Assembly: GCF_000374105.1 (NCBI RefSeq)
Contig: NZ_KB893651.1
Coordinates: 149,838 to 213,837 of the forward strand
DNA length: 64,000 nt
From: Kangiella aquimarina DSM 16071
GTDB taxonomy: Bacteria > Pseudomonadota > Gammaproteobacteria > Enterobacterales > Kangiellaceae
Reading direction: 5' to 3'
Shown here: positions 53,541 through 62,503 of the stretch, piece by piece
How the letters are laid out: the number at the start of each line of letters is the position of its first letter
Position numbering within the stretch: the stretch's first letter is position 1
Made by a program: the position numbers and the translations under genes
The notes under the pieces: model-generated
Database searches by the model: none
What the model was told of the DNA's origin: nothing
Seen by the model: the letters and a program-made list of their open reading frames with translations, nothing else

Positions 53541-54170
53541 ATGTTCGACCAAATCTATTTGGCTTCCGCTTCTCCTCGCCGAAAAGAACTTTTGAATCAA
53601 CTGGGTGTGTCCTTCGTTCAAGTGGCTAACGATTTTGATGAAACACCACTGGCTAACGAATCTGCTGAAGACTATGTCAAACGACTGGCTATTGGCAAGG
53701 CGCGTTCGGCACTACCTTTTTGTGAGCCTGAATATTCCCTACCCATACTAGGTGCTGACACTATTGTTGTATTGGATGGGATTTTTTTGGGAAAACCGAA
53801 AGATCTGAACGAAGCCAAGTTCATGCTGCGTCAATTATCTGGTCATACCCATCAGGTCTACAGTGGTGTCAGCCTCTGCTATGGAGATAAATCTATTTGC
53901 CAGGTTTCTAAAAGTGATGTCACTTTTAGCCAATTATCCGAACAGACGATAGAAGCCTATTGCGACACTGAGGAACCGCTGGGTAAAGCTGGTTCATACG
54001 CAATTCAGGGAGTTGCTGGTAGTTTTGTTTCTAGTATCAATGGTAGTTACAGCGGTATTGTTGGGTTACCATTGTTTGAAACCAGAATTCTGTTAGAGCA
54101 GATGCAGGTTAAGCATTTGCTTTCATCTCGATTGTCACCTGAGCTCTTACCTCAAGAAGGAGGGCGTTAA
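53541..54170 (+). CDS. maf: Maf/YhdE nucleoside triphosphate pyrophosphatase
   Basis: About 209 residues. Maf proteins hydrolyse dTTP, UTP or modified nucleotides to the monophosphate and PPi. LASASPRRKELLNQLG near the N terminus is the signature; GADTIVVLDG, GKPKDLNEAKFML and YAIQGVAGSFVSSINGSYSGIVGLP complete the active site. ATG at 53541 with AGGGGG upstream. In the mreBCD-maf-rng order it corresponds to E. coli YhdE. Confidence 0.93.
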   Translation: MFDQIYLASASPRRKELLNQLGVSFVQVANDFDETPLANESAEDYVKRLAIGKARSALPFCEPEYSLPILGADTIVVLDGIFLGKPKDLNEAKFMLRQLSGHTHQVYSGVSLCYGDKSICQVSKSDVTFSQLSEQTIEAYCDTEEPLGKAGSYAIQGVAGSFVSSINGSYSGIVGLPLFETRILLEQMQVKHLLSSRLSPELLPQEGGR

Positions 54171-54174
54171 AATT

Positions 54175-55671
54175 ATGCGTGATGAAATCTTAATCAATGT
54201 CACTCCACAGGAAACGCGAGTTGCCTTGGTGGAAAATGGTGTATTACAGGAAGTACACCTGGAAAGAACCAGCAATCGCGGCATCGTCGGCAATATTTAT
54301 AAAGGTATTGTGCGACGGGTAATGCCCGGGATGCAGGCGGCATTTGTTGATATTGGACATGACCGGGCTGCCTTCTTGCATGTCGCTGATATTGTCGCCA
54401 TCAAAAGCGATGAGAATAAGCAGGCTGTTGAAGGTTCTGAGCTTCTGGATAAACAGGAATCGCATGAAGCAGATATAACAACTTTACTGCATGAAGGGCA
54501 GAAAATTATTGTTCAGGTCATAAAAGATCCTATCGGTAGTAAAGGTGCACGCCTGACAACCCATATCACTATCCCTTCGCGCTTTCTGGTTCTCATGCCA
54601 GATAATCCTCATGTGGGGGTTTCTCAAAGAATTGAAGATCTTGATGAGCGCACTCGCTTGAAAGACTTACTGGCAGATACCGACTTTGGTAGCGATACCG
54701 GATATATCATTCGTACCGCTGCAGAAGGGGCAAGTGATATTGAATTGGATCGTGACGTAAAATTTTTATCGAAGTTGTGGAGCGGTATCAGCGAAAAAGG
54801 AAAAACTGCTAAAGCACCACAACTGATTCATGAAGACCTTGCGTTAGAACTGAGAATTATGCGCGATATTATTGAAGATGATATCGAGAGGGTCAGAGTT
54901 GACAACCAGAAAAGCTTTAAGCGGATTCTGAACTTTGTCATGGAATTCATGCCTGAAATAAAAAATAGAATTGAGTTGTATGAAGGCGAGCGTCCGATTT
55001 TTGATCTTTATAACATTGAAGAAGAAATCAAAAGAGCGTTGGAACGAAAAGTGCCGCTTAAGTCTGGTGGTTATTTAATTATTGATCAGACAGAAGCCAT
55101 GACAACCGTAGATGTTAATACGGGAGCATTCATTGGTCATAAAAATCTGGAAGAAACAATTTTCAGAACCAACCTGGAAGCAGCAACGGCATTGGCTCGT
55201 CAGCTTCGATTGCGTAACCTTGGCGGCATTATCATTGTCGATTTTATCGATATGCAGGATGAAGAACATAAGCGTCAGGTATTACGCACATTGGAAAAAG
55301 CTGTGGAGCGTGATCACGTTAAAACTTCAATATCAGAAGTGTCAACATTAGGTTTGGTTGAGATGACCCGCAAACGCTCTCGAGAAAGCCTTGAGCGTTT
55401 AATGTGTGAACCTTGTCAGCAGTGTAACGGACGAGGTTTTGTTAAAACGCCGGTTACGATTTGTTACGAAATATTCAGAGAAATAAGTCGAGCATCACGT
55501 GCCTATGATGTACAAAAGTTTTTAGTACTGGCCAATCAGGAAGTCATAGACTGCTTATTGGATGAAGAGGCGAGCAGTCTCGCTGAGCTCGAAGTCGATA
55601 TTGATAAACCTATTCGATTACAGGTTGAGAGTCTTTACTCTCCCGATCAGTTTGACGTTGTATTAATGTAA
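54175..55671 (+). CDS. rng: ribonuclease G
   Basis: 498-residue endonuclease for 5' maturation of 16S rRNA and decay of some mRNAs. MRDEILINVTPQETRVALVENG is the RNase G start. An S1 domain lies at about 38-128, catalytic aspartates are in TTVDVNTGAFIG and VDFIDMQDEE, and the zinc-link CEPCQQCNGRGF follows near 410. It lacks the long C-terminal scaffold of RNase E. Strong ribosome site AAGAAGGAGGG; four bases from maf. Confidence 0.96.
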   Translation: MRDEILINVTPQETRVALVENGVLQEVHLERTSNRGIVGNIYKGIVRRVMPGMQAAFVDIGHDRAAFLHVADIVAIKSDENKQAVEGSELLDKQESHEADITTLLHEGQKIIVQVIKDPIGSKGARLTTHITIPSRFLVLMPDNPHVGVSQRIEDLDERTRLKDLLADTDFGSDTGYIIRTAAEGASDIELDRDVKFLSKLWSGISEKGKTAKAPQLIHEDLALELRIMRDIIEDDIERVRVDNQKSFKRILNFVMEFMPEIKNRIELYEGERPIFDLYNIEEEIKRALERKVPLKSGGYLIIDQTEAMTTVDVNTGAFIGHKNLEETIFRTNLEAATALARQLRLRNLGGIIIVDFIDMQDEEHKRQVLRTLEKAVERDHVKTSISEVSTLGLVEMTRKRSRESLERLMCEPCQQCNGRGFVKTPVTICYEIFREISRASRAYDVQKFLVLANQEVIDCLLDEEASSLAELEVDIDKPIRLQVESLYSPDQFDVVLM

Positions 55672-55683
55672 TACGGAAGTCGA

Positions 55684-58600
55684 ATGTTAAAAGGCATCAT
55701 CATTACAATTCGAAGATGGCTAACCAAATTACTTTGGTTGGTTTCCATTGTTGTGATTCTTTTTGTGTTATTGGTTTCCGTTGTTAAGCTCATTCTTCCT
55801 TACTGGCTAGATGATAAAGAAACTGTTATTGAGCTGGTTGAGCAGCAGATCGGTGGAGAGTTTGATTATCAGGAGCTGGTTGTAGACTGGACTCGATTCA
55901 GACCTACGGTTTACTTGCAGGAAGTTAGCTGGAAAAGTGACGATCACAGGCTTCAGGTCTCAAGCGAGCGAAATACCATTGAGCTCAATTTATGGCAGAG
56001 TCTTATTGACGGCTATTTACAGACCGAGTCTGTGGAAGTAAATGGTGTAAAGCTGAGTTATACGTTAAATGAATTAACCGCAGAAACAGACACGAATCAA
56101 GTATCCGAACTTTCAATTAACCGATTAAAACTTGCCTTACAAATGCATCCGGAAATTTTGCAACAACGTAAAATTTCACTCCGTGATGTAACTTTAACAG
56201 CGAGGCACCAGGGTAACAGTCGAACACTGGTAGCTCCTCTGATTCTGTACACAAAGCTTGGTAACGAACGACAACTCATTATAGATGCTCGTAGTGAACT
56301 ATTTTCCAGTGGTCGATTTGTTATTGAAAGTATTGGGCAACCGCTGTCTGAAAATAGTCAGCTTGATCTGTTTGCTTCACTTGAAGATACCGATATCAAA
56401 TCATTAGCAAAGTTTTTAAATCTCAAGCAGGATTATCCGGTTGATCTCATCAATGCAAAAATATGGTTGACTTATGAAGGTGATCGCCCCGTTGCAGGTT
56501 ATAGCCAAATTCTTGCTTCTGGAGATCAATCAAGAATTGCTCAGCTGGATGGAGCTATTAGATTCAGTTCTGATGACGCTGGTTTACGTCTAGCCAGTGA
56601 CCGCTTTCATTTAATAGAACGTGTAGAGGATAATGATAAGGAACAGCAAACAGAGCAAGAAGAAAAATTGGTCGAGTTTGATAGTCAGTTTAATGTCGTT
56701 GTTCAACGTAATGATTCTGGTGCCAGCTGGGACATGTCCGCCGACAACTTTCCAATAAGCTACCTGGTGACGTCAATTAAACCTTTCTTACCTGCTGAAC
56801 ATTTTGAATTAGCTACCGGATTAGAGCCTTATGGACATATTCATAAATTTCATCTTATAGCAGAGCAAACAGATAAAGCTTTTAAGCCTGTTCGTGCAGA
56901 TATTCATTTAAGTGATCTTGAAGTCAATGAATACCAAAATATTCCGGGTATTAAATTAGACCGGGTGACTATAAATGATGAGGACGGAAAATGGCGGGTT
57001 AAACTGAATACTGAAGATAGTCTGTTTATCAGCAGTAACTGGCTCAAAAACCCTATCACCATTGGTTCTTTATCCTTTAATGGTTTAATAACCAGTGGTC
57101 GTCAAACCAGTATTGAAATTGATGATCTGGAAGTTAGAAACCCTGATCTATCCATAAAGGCGGAGGGGCAAGTAAGTTTAACTGAGGATAGCAAGGGCCA
57201 GCCTGATGCGGAGTTAGCAATTTACGCCGAAGCCAGAGGTATCAATATTGCAGAGTTACATCGCTACTGGCCAACACAAGGTATGAAACAGAAGACAGTT
57301 GAATACCTGAATCAAAGTTTACTTGGCGGCACTGTCAGTAAAGCAAAGTTTTTGTTGCGCGGTAATCTCGAAAACTTTCCATATAAAGATGGTAGTGGAC
57401 AATTTTATATTGAAGCTGATACACAAGATGTGACATTTAAGTTTGATCCTGATTGGCCACAGGCTGAGCAAATTAATGCTAAGGCAATTTTTGATAACGA
57501 TACCATGAGTATTGTTACGAATTCAGGTCAGCTTATTGGAAGTCAGGTCAATCAAGCCACTGCAACTATTGATTCCTTCAGTAATGATATTTCGATGCTG
57601 GTGATTACAGTTGATGCGCAGGCCACTGACAGTAGCTACCAGGCTTTACATCAGAACTCCCCTTTGAAAGAGGATATTGGGGATGTCGTTACTGACTTTG
57701 TTATCAATAAACCGATAAATCCAACTCTCCAAATTACAATCCCGTTAGGCAACGATGTACCGGCTTCATTGAAAGGTGTGATACCACTTGATGGGCATCA
57801 GATTTCATTAAAAGACTATCCGTTAAAACTTGATGGCGTAAAAGGGATTGTTCATTTCACAGAAAATGGTGCTTACTCAGAAAACTTGCGTGGGAACCTG
57901 TGGGGTAATCCGTTCGCAATTGATGTCAAGGTTGATGAGTATACTGGTGATGCTGATGTAGTAAAACTTGATGCCAGGTCAAACTTTGTAGCTGGAAAAG
58001 TGTTTGATTCTTACAATATTCAATCACCGCTAAGTATTACTGGCAGCAGTGAGTTAGTAGTGCGCTATCGGGTAGCTGAAAACGCTAACCAGTCTCTAAT
58101 TGTAAGAACTGATTTAAAAGGCACTGAAATAATTGGTCCTGACTGGTTAAGTAAAGAGAAAGAAGAAGCGGCCGATGTGCTAATTACTCTTTTTGAGTCA
58201 AATGGCAAGGTCCAGTCACGGGCCATTTATCGAAACTCTATTTCCTCTCAGCTGGTATTTAGCAGTGATGATATCAATGATGTTAATGGGGTGATTGCAT
58301 TAGGCAATCTTGCGACAGCGAAAATTCCAGCACCACAGAATGGAGTCGCCATACGTGGAGAGTTTAATGAGATTAAAAGTTATGACTGGTTTAACAGCCT
58401 GCAATTCAAAAATGGCGGTACATTCAGTTGGCCGAAGTGGATCAATGATATTGATATCAAAACTCCAGCACTTGATGTCGCCGGCCAGAAACTGCATGAA
58501 GTACATCTGACCGATGAGCAGCTGGCTGGTCAGTATTTGCGATTTAGAATGACGGCAAAAGAAGGGAAGGGTAGCTTAACTTTCTATGATGATGGTCGTA

Positions 58601-59673
58601 AGCATGTAGTGGTTGATGAGCTGGATATTGTACTGGAGCCATTTAGCAAGCTGTCGGACAGTGATATCAATTTGGAAAAGTCGGCTTTGTATAACTGGCA
58701 GCTTGAATGTGCATCCTGTCGTATCAATGGCATTGATACCGGTGTTTTAACTTTAGTTACACAGAAGACAGAGCAAGGTGTTTCTATTCAAGGCGATAGC
58801 CAAATCGAAGGCTTATTGTCAGCTTACCTAGAGGGAAGTTGGAAAGGAGATTTAAGCAAAGTTAACATTACTTTTACCTCGCCCAACGCAGGACAGTTGT
58901 TGCAACGTTGGGGCTATGGTGATGGTATCCGAGATACCAGCACTGAAGGGAAACTTGAACTGAGTTGGCAGGGTGGTTGGCATCAATTTGAGTTAAACAA
59001 AAGTAATGGCAGCTTCACAGTTAATACTGGACAGGGTGTGGTACGAGAGTTGAGTGATCGCCAGGCTCGTGTTTTCAGTTTGTTATCATTACAAAGTTTA
59101 CGCCGTCGATTATCGCTGGATTTTAGAGATCTGTTTGAAGACGGTTTTTTCTATGATTCAATCAATGGTAATTTCACCATTAAGCAGGGCGTAGTCCATA
59201 GCGATCGAGTGTCCATTAATGGTGCAACGGCAGAAGTCACGATTACTGGCTCAACTGATCTGGTTAATAATACCGTTAATCAAAATGTTGTGGTCATTCC
59301 TAAACTGGGCTCGAGCCTGCCGGTTTTAGCTGGGTGGGCAATTGAGCCTACCACAGGTTTAATTATGTTGTTAATCAACAAAATATTCGAGCCTGTCTTA
59401 GATGTTGTGGTTCGAATCGAATATAACATCAAGGGTGATTTATCAAATCCAGAAGTCATTGAAGTTGATAAGAAATCAAAAGAGATTGTCGTTCCTGACG
59501 AAGAAATTCTGGATGAAGCAGAGGGTGAACCTATTGTTGAAAGCGAGTTAATATTGAACGAAGAAGCGCAAGAAGCCCAGTCAACAGAACAACAAAATGA
59601 CGACACTAACTCTAACAATGAAGCGTTAGATACTTCTTCGGACCAGCAGAAAGAGGATGATGGAAATGAATAA
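55684..59673 (+). CDS. yhdP: YhdP family AsmA-like protein
   Basis: 1329-residue inner-membrane-anchored periplasmic protein of the AsmA/VPS13-like group, implicated with TamB and YdbH in moving phospholipids to the outer membrane. One N-terminal helix (about 17-42, LLWLVSIVVILFVLLVSVV) precedes a very long beta-rich region, followed by the C-terminal block (LPVLAGWAIEPTTGLIMLLINKIFEPVLD). The last ~75 residues are highly acidic and low-complexity (QEAQSTEQQNDDTNSNNEAL), longer than usual and probably disordered. Its end overlaps the next gene. Confidence 0.93.
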   Translation: MLKGIIITIRRWLTKLLWLVSIVVILFVLLVSVVKLILPYWLDDKETVIELVEQQIGGEFDYQELVVDWTRFRPTVYLQEVSWKSDDHRLQVSSERNTIELNLWQSLIDGYLQTESVEVNGVKLSYTLNELTAETDTNQVSELSINRLKLALQMHPEILQQRKISLRDVTLTARHQGNSRTLVAPLILYTKLGNERQLIIDARSELFSSGRFVIESIGQPLSENSQLDLFASLEDTDIKSLAKFLNLKQDYPVDLINAKIWLTYEGDRPVAGYSQILASGDQSRIAQLDGAIRFSSDDAGLRLASDRFHLIERVEDNDKEQQTEQEEKLVEFDSQFNVVVQRNDSGASWDMSADNFPISYLVTSIKPFLPAEHFELATGLEPYGHIHKFHLIAEQTDKAFKPVRADIHLSDLEVNEYQNIPGIKLDRVTINDEDGKWRVKLNTEDSLFISSNWLKNPITIGSLSFNGLITSGRQTSIEIDDLEVRNPDLSIKAEGQVSLTEDSKGQPDAELAIYAEARGINIAELHRYWPTQGMKQKTVEYLNQSLLGGTVSKAKFLLRGNLENFPYKDGSGQFYIEADTQDVTFKFDPDWPQAEQINAKAIFDNDTMSIVTNSGQLIGSQVNQATATIDSFSNDISMLVITVDAQATDSSYQALHQNSPLKEDIGDVVTDFVINKPINPTLQITIPLGNDVPASLKGVIPLDGHQISLKDYPLKLDGVKGIVHFTENGAYSENLRGNLWGNPFAIDVKVDEYTGDADVVKLDARSNFVAGKVFDSYNIQSPLSITGSSELVVRYRVAENANQSLIVRTDLKGTEIIGPDWLSKEKEEAADVLITLFESNGKVQSRAIYRNSISSQLVFSSDDINDVNGVIALGNLATAKIPAPQNGVAIRGEFNEIKSYDWFNSLQFKNGGTFSWPKWINDIDIKTPALDVAGQKLHEVHLTDEQLAGQYLRFRMTAKEGKGSLTFYDDGRKHVVVDELDIVLEPFSKLSDSDINLEKSALYNWQLECASCRINGIDTGVLTLVTQKTEQGVSIQGDSQIEGLLSAYLEGSWKGDLSKVNITFTSPNAGQLLQRWGYGDGIRDTSTEGKLELSWQGGWHQFELNKSNGSFTVNTGQGVVRELSDRQARVFSLLSLQSLRRRLSLDFRDLFEDGFFYDSINGNFTIKQGVVHSDRVSINGATAEVTITGSTDLVNNTVNQNVVVIPKLGSSLPVLAGWAIEPTTGLIMLLINKIFEPVLDVVVRIEYNIKGDLSNPEVIEVDKKSKEIVVPDEEILDEAEGEPIVESELILNEEAQEAQSTEQQNDDTNSNNEALDTSSDQQKEDDGNE

Positions 59674-60487
59674 GCAGTTGTCGATTGGCTTAGTACAAAT
59701 GACTTCATCCAGTCGTATTGATGATAACCTCAAAAGGGCTGAAGCGATTATCCAGCAGTTAGTTGAGCAGGGAGCTGAGGCTATAGTGTTACCAGAAAGT
59801 TTTGCATTGATGGAAAAATATAATGGTCAAAAGCTGGAGTATCTCGAGAAGCATGGTAATGGACCAGTACAAGCCTGGATGTCTGAGACTGCCAAAAAAC
59901 ATCATGTTTTATTAGTTGGCGGCACGATTGCCATTCAATCGAATTTGGAAAACCGGCCTTATGCCAGGTGTTATATCTATTCTGAGGACGGTATTGAGCT
60001 GACACATTACGACAAGATTCATATGTTTGATGTGTCGGTTAAAGAGGGTGAAAGTTATTCAGAATCTGCAAACACCTTAGCCGGTGAACGACCTGTAGCA
60101 TTTGAGTGGCATAACATTAAGTTTGGATGTTCCGTATGTTACGACCTTCGATTCCCTGAGTTATATCGATATTATCAAGCCCACAACGTAGAAGTTATAC
60201 TAGCTCCTTCTGCTTTCACATTAGCTACCGGCAGGGTTCATTGGCAATTATTACTTCAGGCAAGGGCTGTTGAAAACCTGGCTTTTGTCGTAGCGCCTAA
60301 TCAAACAGGGACTCATGATAACCAGCGCAAAACTTACGGACACAGCATGACAGTCGACCCATGGGGTGCTATTGTCGGTGAGTTGGCTGAGCAGCAAGAC
60401 GGTCTTCTGTGCACTTTGGATTTATCAAAAATAGAATCCATCAAAGAAAAATTCCCGGTCCATCAACACCGAAAACTAATGAGTTAA
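59666..60487 (+). CDS. carbon-nitrogen hydrolase (Nit/omega-amidase-like)
   Basis: 273-residue nitrilase-superfamily amidase. The Glu-Lys-Cys triad is visible: IVLPESFALM (Glu), THYDKIHMFD (Lys), FGCSVCYDLRFPELYR (Cys). The group between yhdP and tldD resembles Nit1-type enzymes that repair deaminated glutathione; this is inference from similarity and place. ATG codons at 59657, 59660 and 59666 are all possible; MNKQLSIGLVQMTS fits the family start. It overlaps the yhdP end. Confidence 0.9.
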   Translation: MNKQLSIGLVQMTSSSRIDDNLKRAEAIIQQLVEQGAEAIVLPESFALMEKYNGQKLEYLEKHGNGPVQAWMSETAKKHHVLLVGGTIAIQSNLENRPYARCYIYSEDGIELTHYDKIHMFDVSVKEGESYSESANTLAGERPVAFEWHNIKFGCSVCYDLRFPELYRYYQAHNVEVILAPSAFTLATGRVHWQLLLQARAVENLAFVVAPNQTGTHDNQRKTYGHSMTVDPWGAIVGELAEQQDGLLCTLDLSKIESIKEKFPVHQHRKLMS

Positions 60488-60493
60488 TACTGA

Positions 60494-61930
60494 ATGAAAT
60501 CATTATTAGAACAGGTCGAAACGAATTTATTCCAGGAGAGTGATCTCCACCTGGAAAACTTGCAGACTGCAATTCTTAAACTGCATGCTTTTGATATAGA
60601 TTATTCAGATATTTTCATTCAGGAAGTTCAACATCAATACTGGCAACTGGAAGATGGCATCGTTAAGGATGCGAGCTTCAACTTGAATAAAGGACTTGGT
60701 GTTCGGGCTATAGAAGGCGAGAAAACCAGCTTTGCTTATGCAAACCAGCTGCAGCTTCAAGCTCTTGAAAATGCTATTACTGCGGCTTCTAGCATGAGTC
60801 GCTCTGGTCAGGAAAAAGTAATTTCCTTCAATGCCATCACTCCTCAATCACTCTATACAAGCAAGCCAGTGCTATTTAACGTTGAGCAGCAGCAGAAAAT
60901 TAATTTGTTGAGAGAGCTGGATGCTAAGGCACGCCATCTTGATGAGAAGGTTCAGCAGGTTATCGTCAGTTTATCAGCAGTAGATGAGCAGATGCTGGTT
61001 TTGGCCAGTGATGGTGTAGTTGCTGCCGATATCCGTCCAATGATTCGGCTTAATGTGTCTGTCATTGTCGAGCATCAGGGGCGACGTGAACGCGGAAGCG
61101 CAGGCCTGGGCGGTCGTTATGACTGGCAGGAATTGATGCAGGCTGATCTAAATGGCTTGGCTAAAACTGCGGTGACCCAGGCTCTAATTAATCTGGAAGC
61201 GATCGATGCACCGGCAGGTATGATGCCTGTAGTTTTAGGCAATGGCTGGCCAGGAGTATTGCTACATGAGGCTGTTGGACACGGCCTGGAAGGTGATTTT
61301 AACCGAAAGGGATCATCAGCATACGCCAACAAAATAGGTCAGCAGGTAGCGTCCAGTTTATGCACAGTAGTAGATGACGGTACTTTGCCTAACCAGAGAG
61401 GTTCCTTGAGTGTGGACGATGAAGGTACAGCAACTCAGTCTACAGTATTAATAGAAAATGGTGTCCTCAAGGGGTATATGCAGGATAAACATAATGCGCG
61501 ATTAATGGGACAGGCTCCCACAGGTAATGGCCGTCGCGAGTCTTACGCACATTTGCCTATGCCGCGCATGACTAACACCTTTATGAAGTCCGGTGATTCA
61601 GATCCCGAAGACATCATTAAAAGTGTAAAAAAGGGTATTTATGCGCCAAACTTTGCCGGAGGGCAGGTTGATATCACATCAGGAAATTTTGTCTTTAGTG
61701 CCAGTGAAGCTTATCTAATTGAAGATGGTAAAATTACTGCACCGATTAAAGGTGCAACCTTGACCGGCAATGGCCCTGAAGTATTGAAGCGGGTCAGTAT
61801 GGTTGGCAATGACAGCAAGCTTGATCCTGGAATTGGAGTTTGTGGTAAGGATGGTCAGAGTGTTGCTGTATGTGTAGGTCAGCCAACTTTAAAAGTTGAT
61901 CAAATGACAGTGGGTGGTACCAAAGTTTAG
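60494..61930 (+). CDS. tldD: metalloprotease TldD
   Basis: 478-residue subunit of the TldD/TldE protease, which cuts unfolded peptides such as microcin B17 precursor and CcdA. The zinc motif HEAVGH is at 258-263 ([14 protein letters not shown]), with a distal Cys expected near [12 protein letters not shown]. The partner tldE/pmbA is not in the window, though in related genomes it follows yjgA. Starts six bases after the nitrilase gene. Confidence 0.95.
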   Translation: MKSLLEQVETNLFQESDLHLENLQTAILKLHAFDIDYSDIFIQEVQHQYWQLEDGIVKDASFNLNKGLGVRAIEGEKTSFAYANQLQLQALENAITAASSMSRSGQEKVISFNAITPQSLYTSKPVLFNVEQQQKINLLRELDAKARHLDEKVQQVIVSLSAVDEQMLVLASDGVVAADIRPMIRLNVSVIVEHQGRRERGSAGLGGRYDWQELMQADLNGLAKTAVTQALINLEAIDAPAGMMPVVLGNGWPGVLLHEAVGHGLEGDFNRKGSSAYANKIGQQVASSLCTVVDDGTLPNQRGSLSVDDEGTATQSTVLIENGVLKGYMQDKHNARLMGQAPTGNGRRESYAHLPMPRMTNTFMKSGDSDPEDIIKSVKKGIYAPNFAGGQVDITSGNFVFSASEAYLIEDGKITAPIKGATLTGNGPEVLKRVSMVGNDSKLDPGIGVCGKDGQSVAVCVGQPTLKVDQMTVGGTKV

Positions 61931-61939
61931 TTTTGAATA

Positions 61940-62455
61940 TCACTCCTGATCACTAAACTGCATATTCTCACGTAAGTAACGAAACAGTTCACGTTGGGCT
62001 TTAGGGGCCTTATTGAGTTCCTTTTCTTTTTGGGCATTACGGACCATTTGTCTGAGCTGCTGGCGGTCGAGAGTTGGCTCCAGTTGCAATAGTTCAAAGG
62101 TTGCTTTATCACCTTCTTTCATCAGGCGGTCTCGCCACTGTTCTAGCAAATGTTGTTTGCGAACTTCCAGTTGATGGTACTGGTCGGAAATTGCTAGCTC
62201 TGCTCTAATACCCTCTAAATCCTCATCTCTTAACAGTTTGCCGATATATTTAATTTGACGTTTTTTACCTGTGTGATGATTGATTTTTCTACCTTCTTTG
62301 ATGGCCTTGAGACAGGTTTCAGAAATAGGTAACTTTGCCAGAAGTCCCTCAGGAATTTCCAGCAAACGTTCACCCAGCTCTGTAATTTCGAGCAGCTCTC
62401 TTTTGACTTGGGATTTTGATTTTTCGGTAAGGTCGTGCTCGTCTTGCTGTGTCAT
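61940..62455 (-). CDS. yjgA: ribosome biogenesis factor DarP (YjgA, DUF615)
   Basis: 171-residue small helical protein that associates with late 50S precursors. KSKSQVKRELLEITELGERLLEIP, ETCLKAIKEGRKINHHTGKKRQIKYIGKLLR and RQLRQMVRNAQKEKELNKAPKAQRELFRYLRE are the DUF615 blocks. It is convergent with tldD with only nine bases between stops, unlike the same-strand tldD-yjgA arrangement of many relatives. Confidence 0.93.
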   Translation of the reverse strand: MTQQDEHDLTEKSKSQVKRELLEITELGERLLEIPEGLLAKLPISETCLKAIKEGRKINHHTGKKRQIKYIGKLLRDEDLEGIRAELAISDQYHQLEVRKQHLLEQWRDRLMKEGDKATFELLQLEPTLDRQQLRQMVRNAQKEKELNKAPKAQRELFRYLRENMQFSDQE

Positions 62456-62503
62456 AGTATCTAATCGGTAAAAGCGATTTACAAGGTTAAGTAAGGTATG
62501 AAA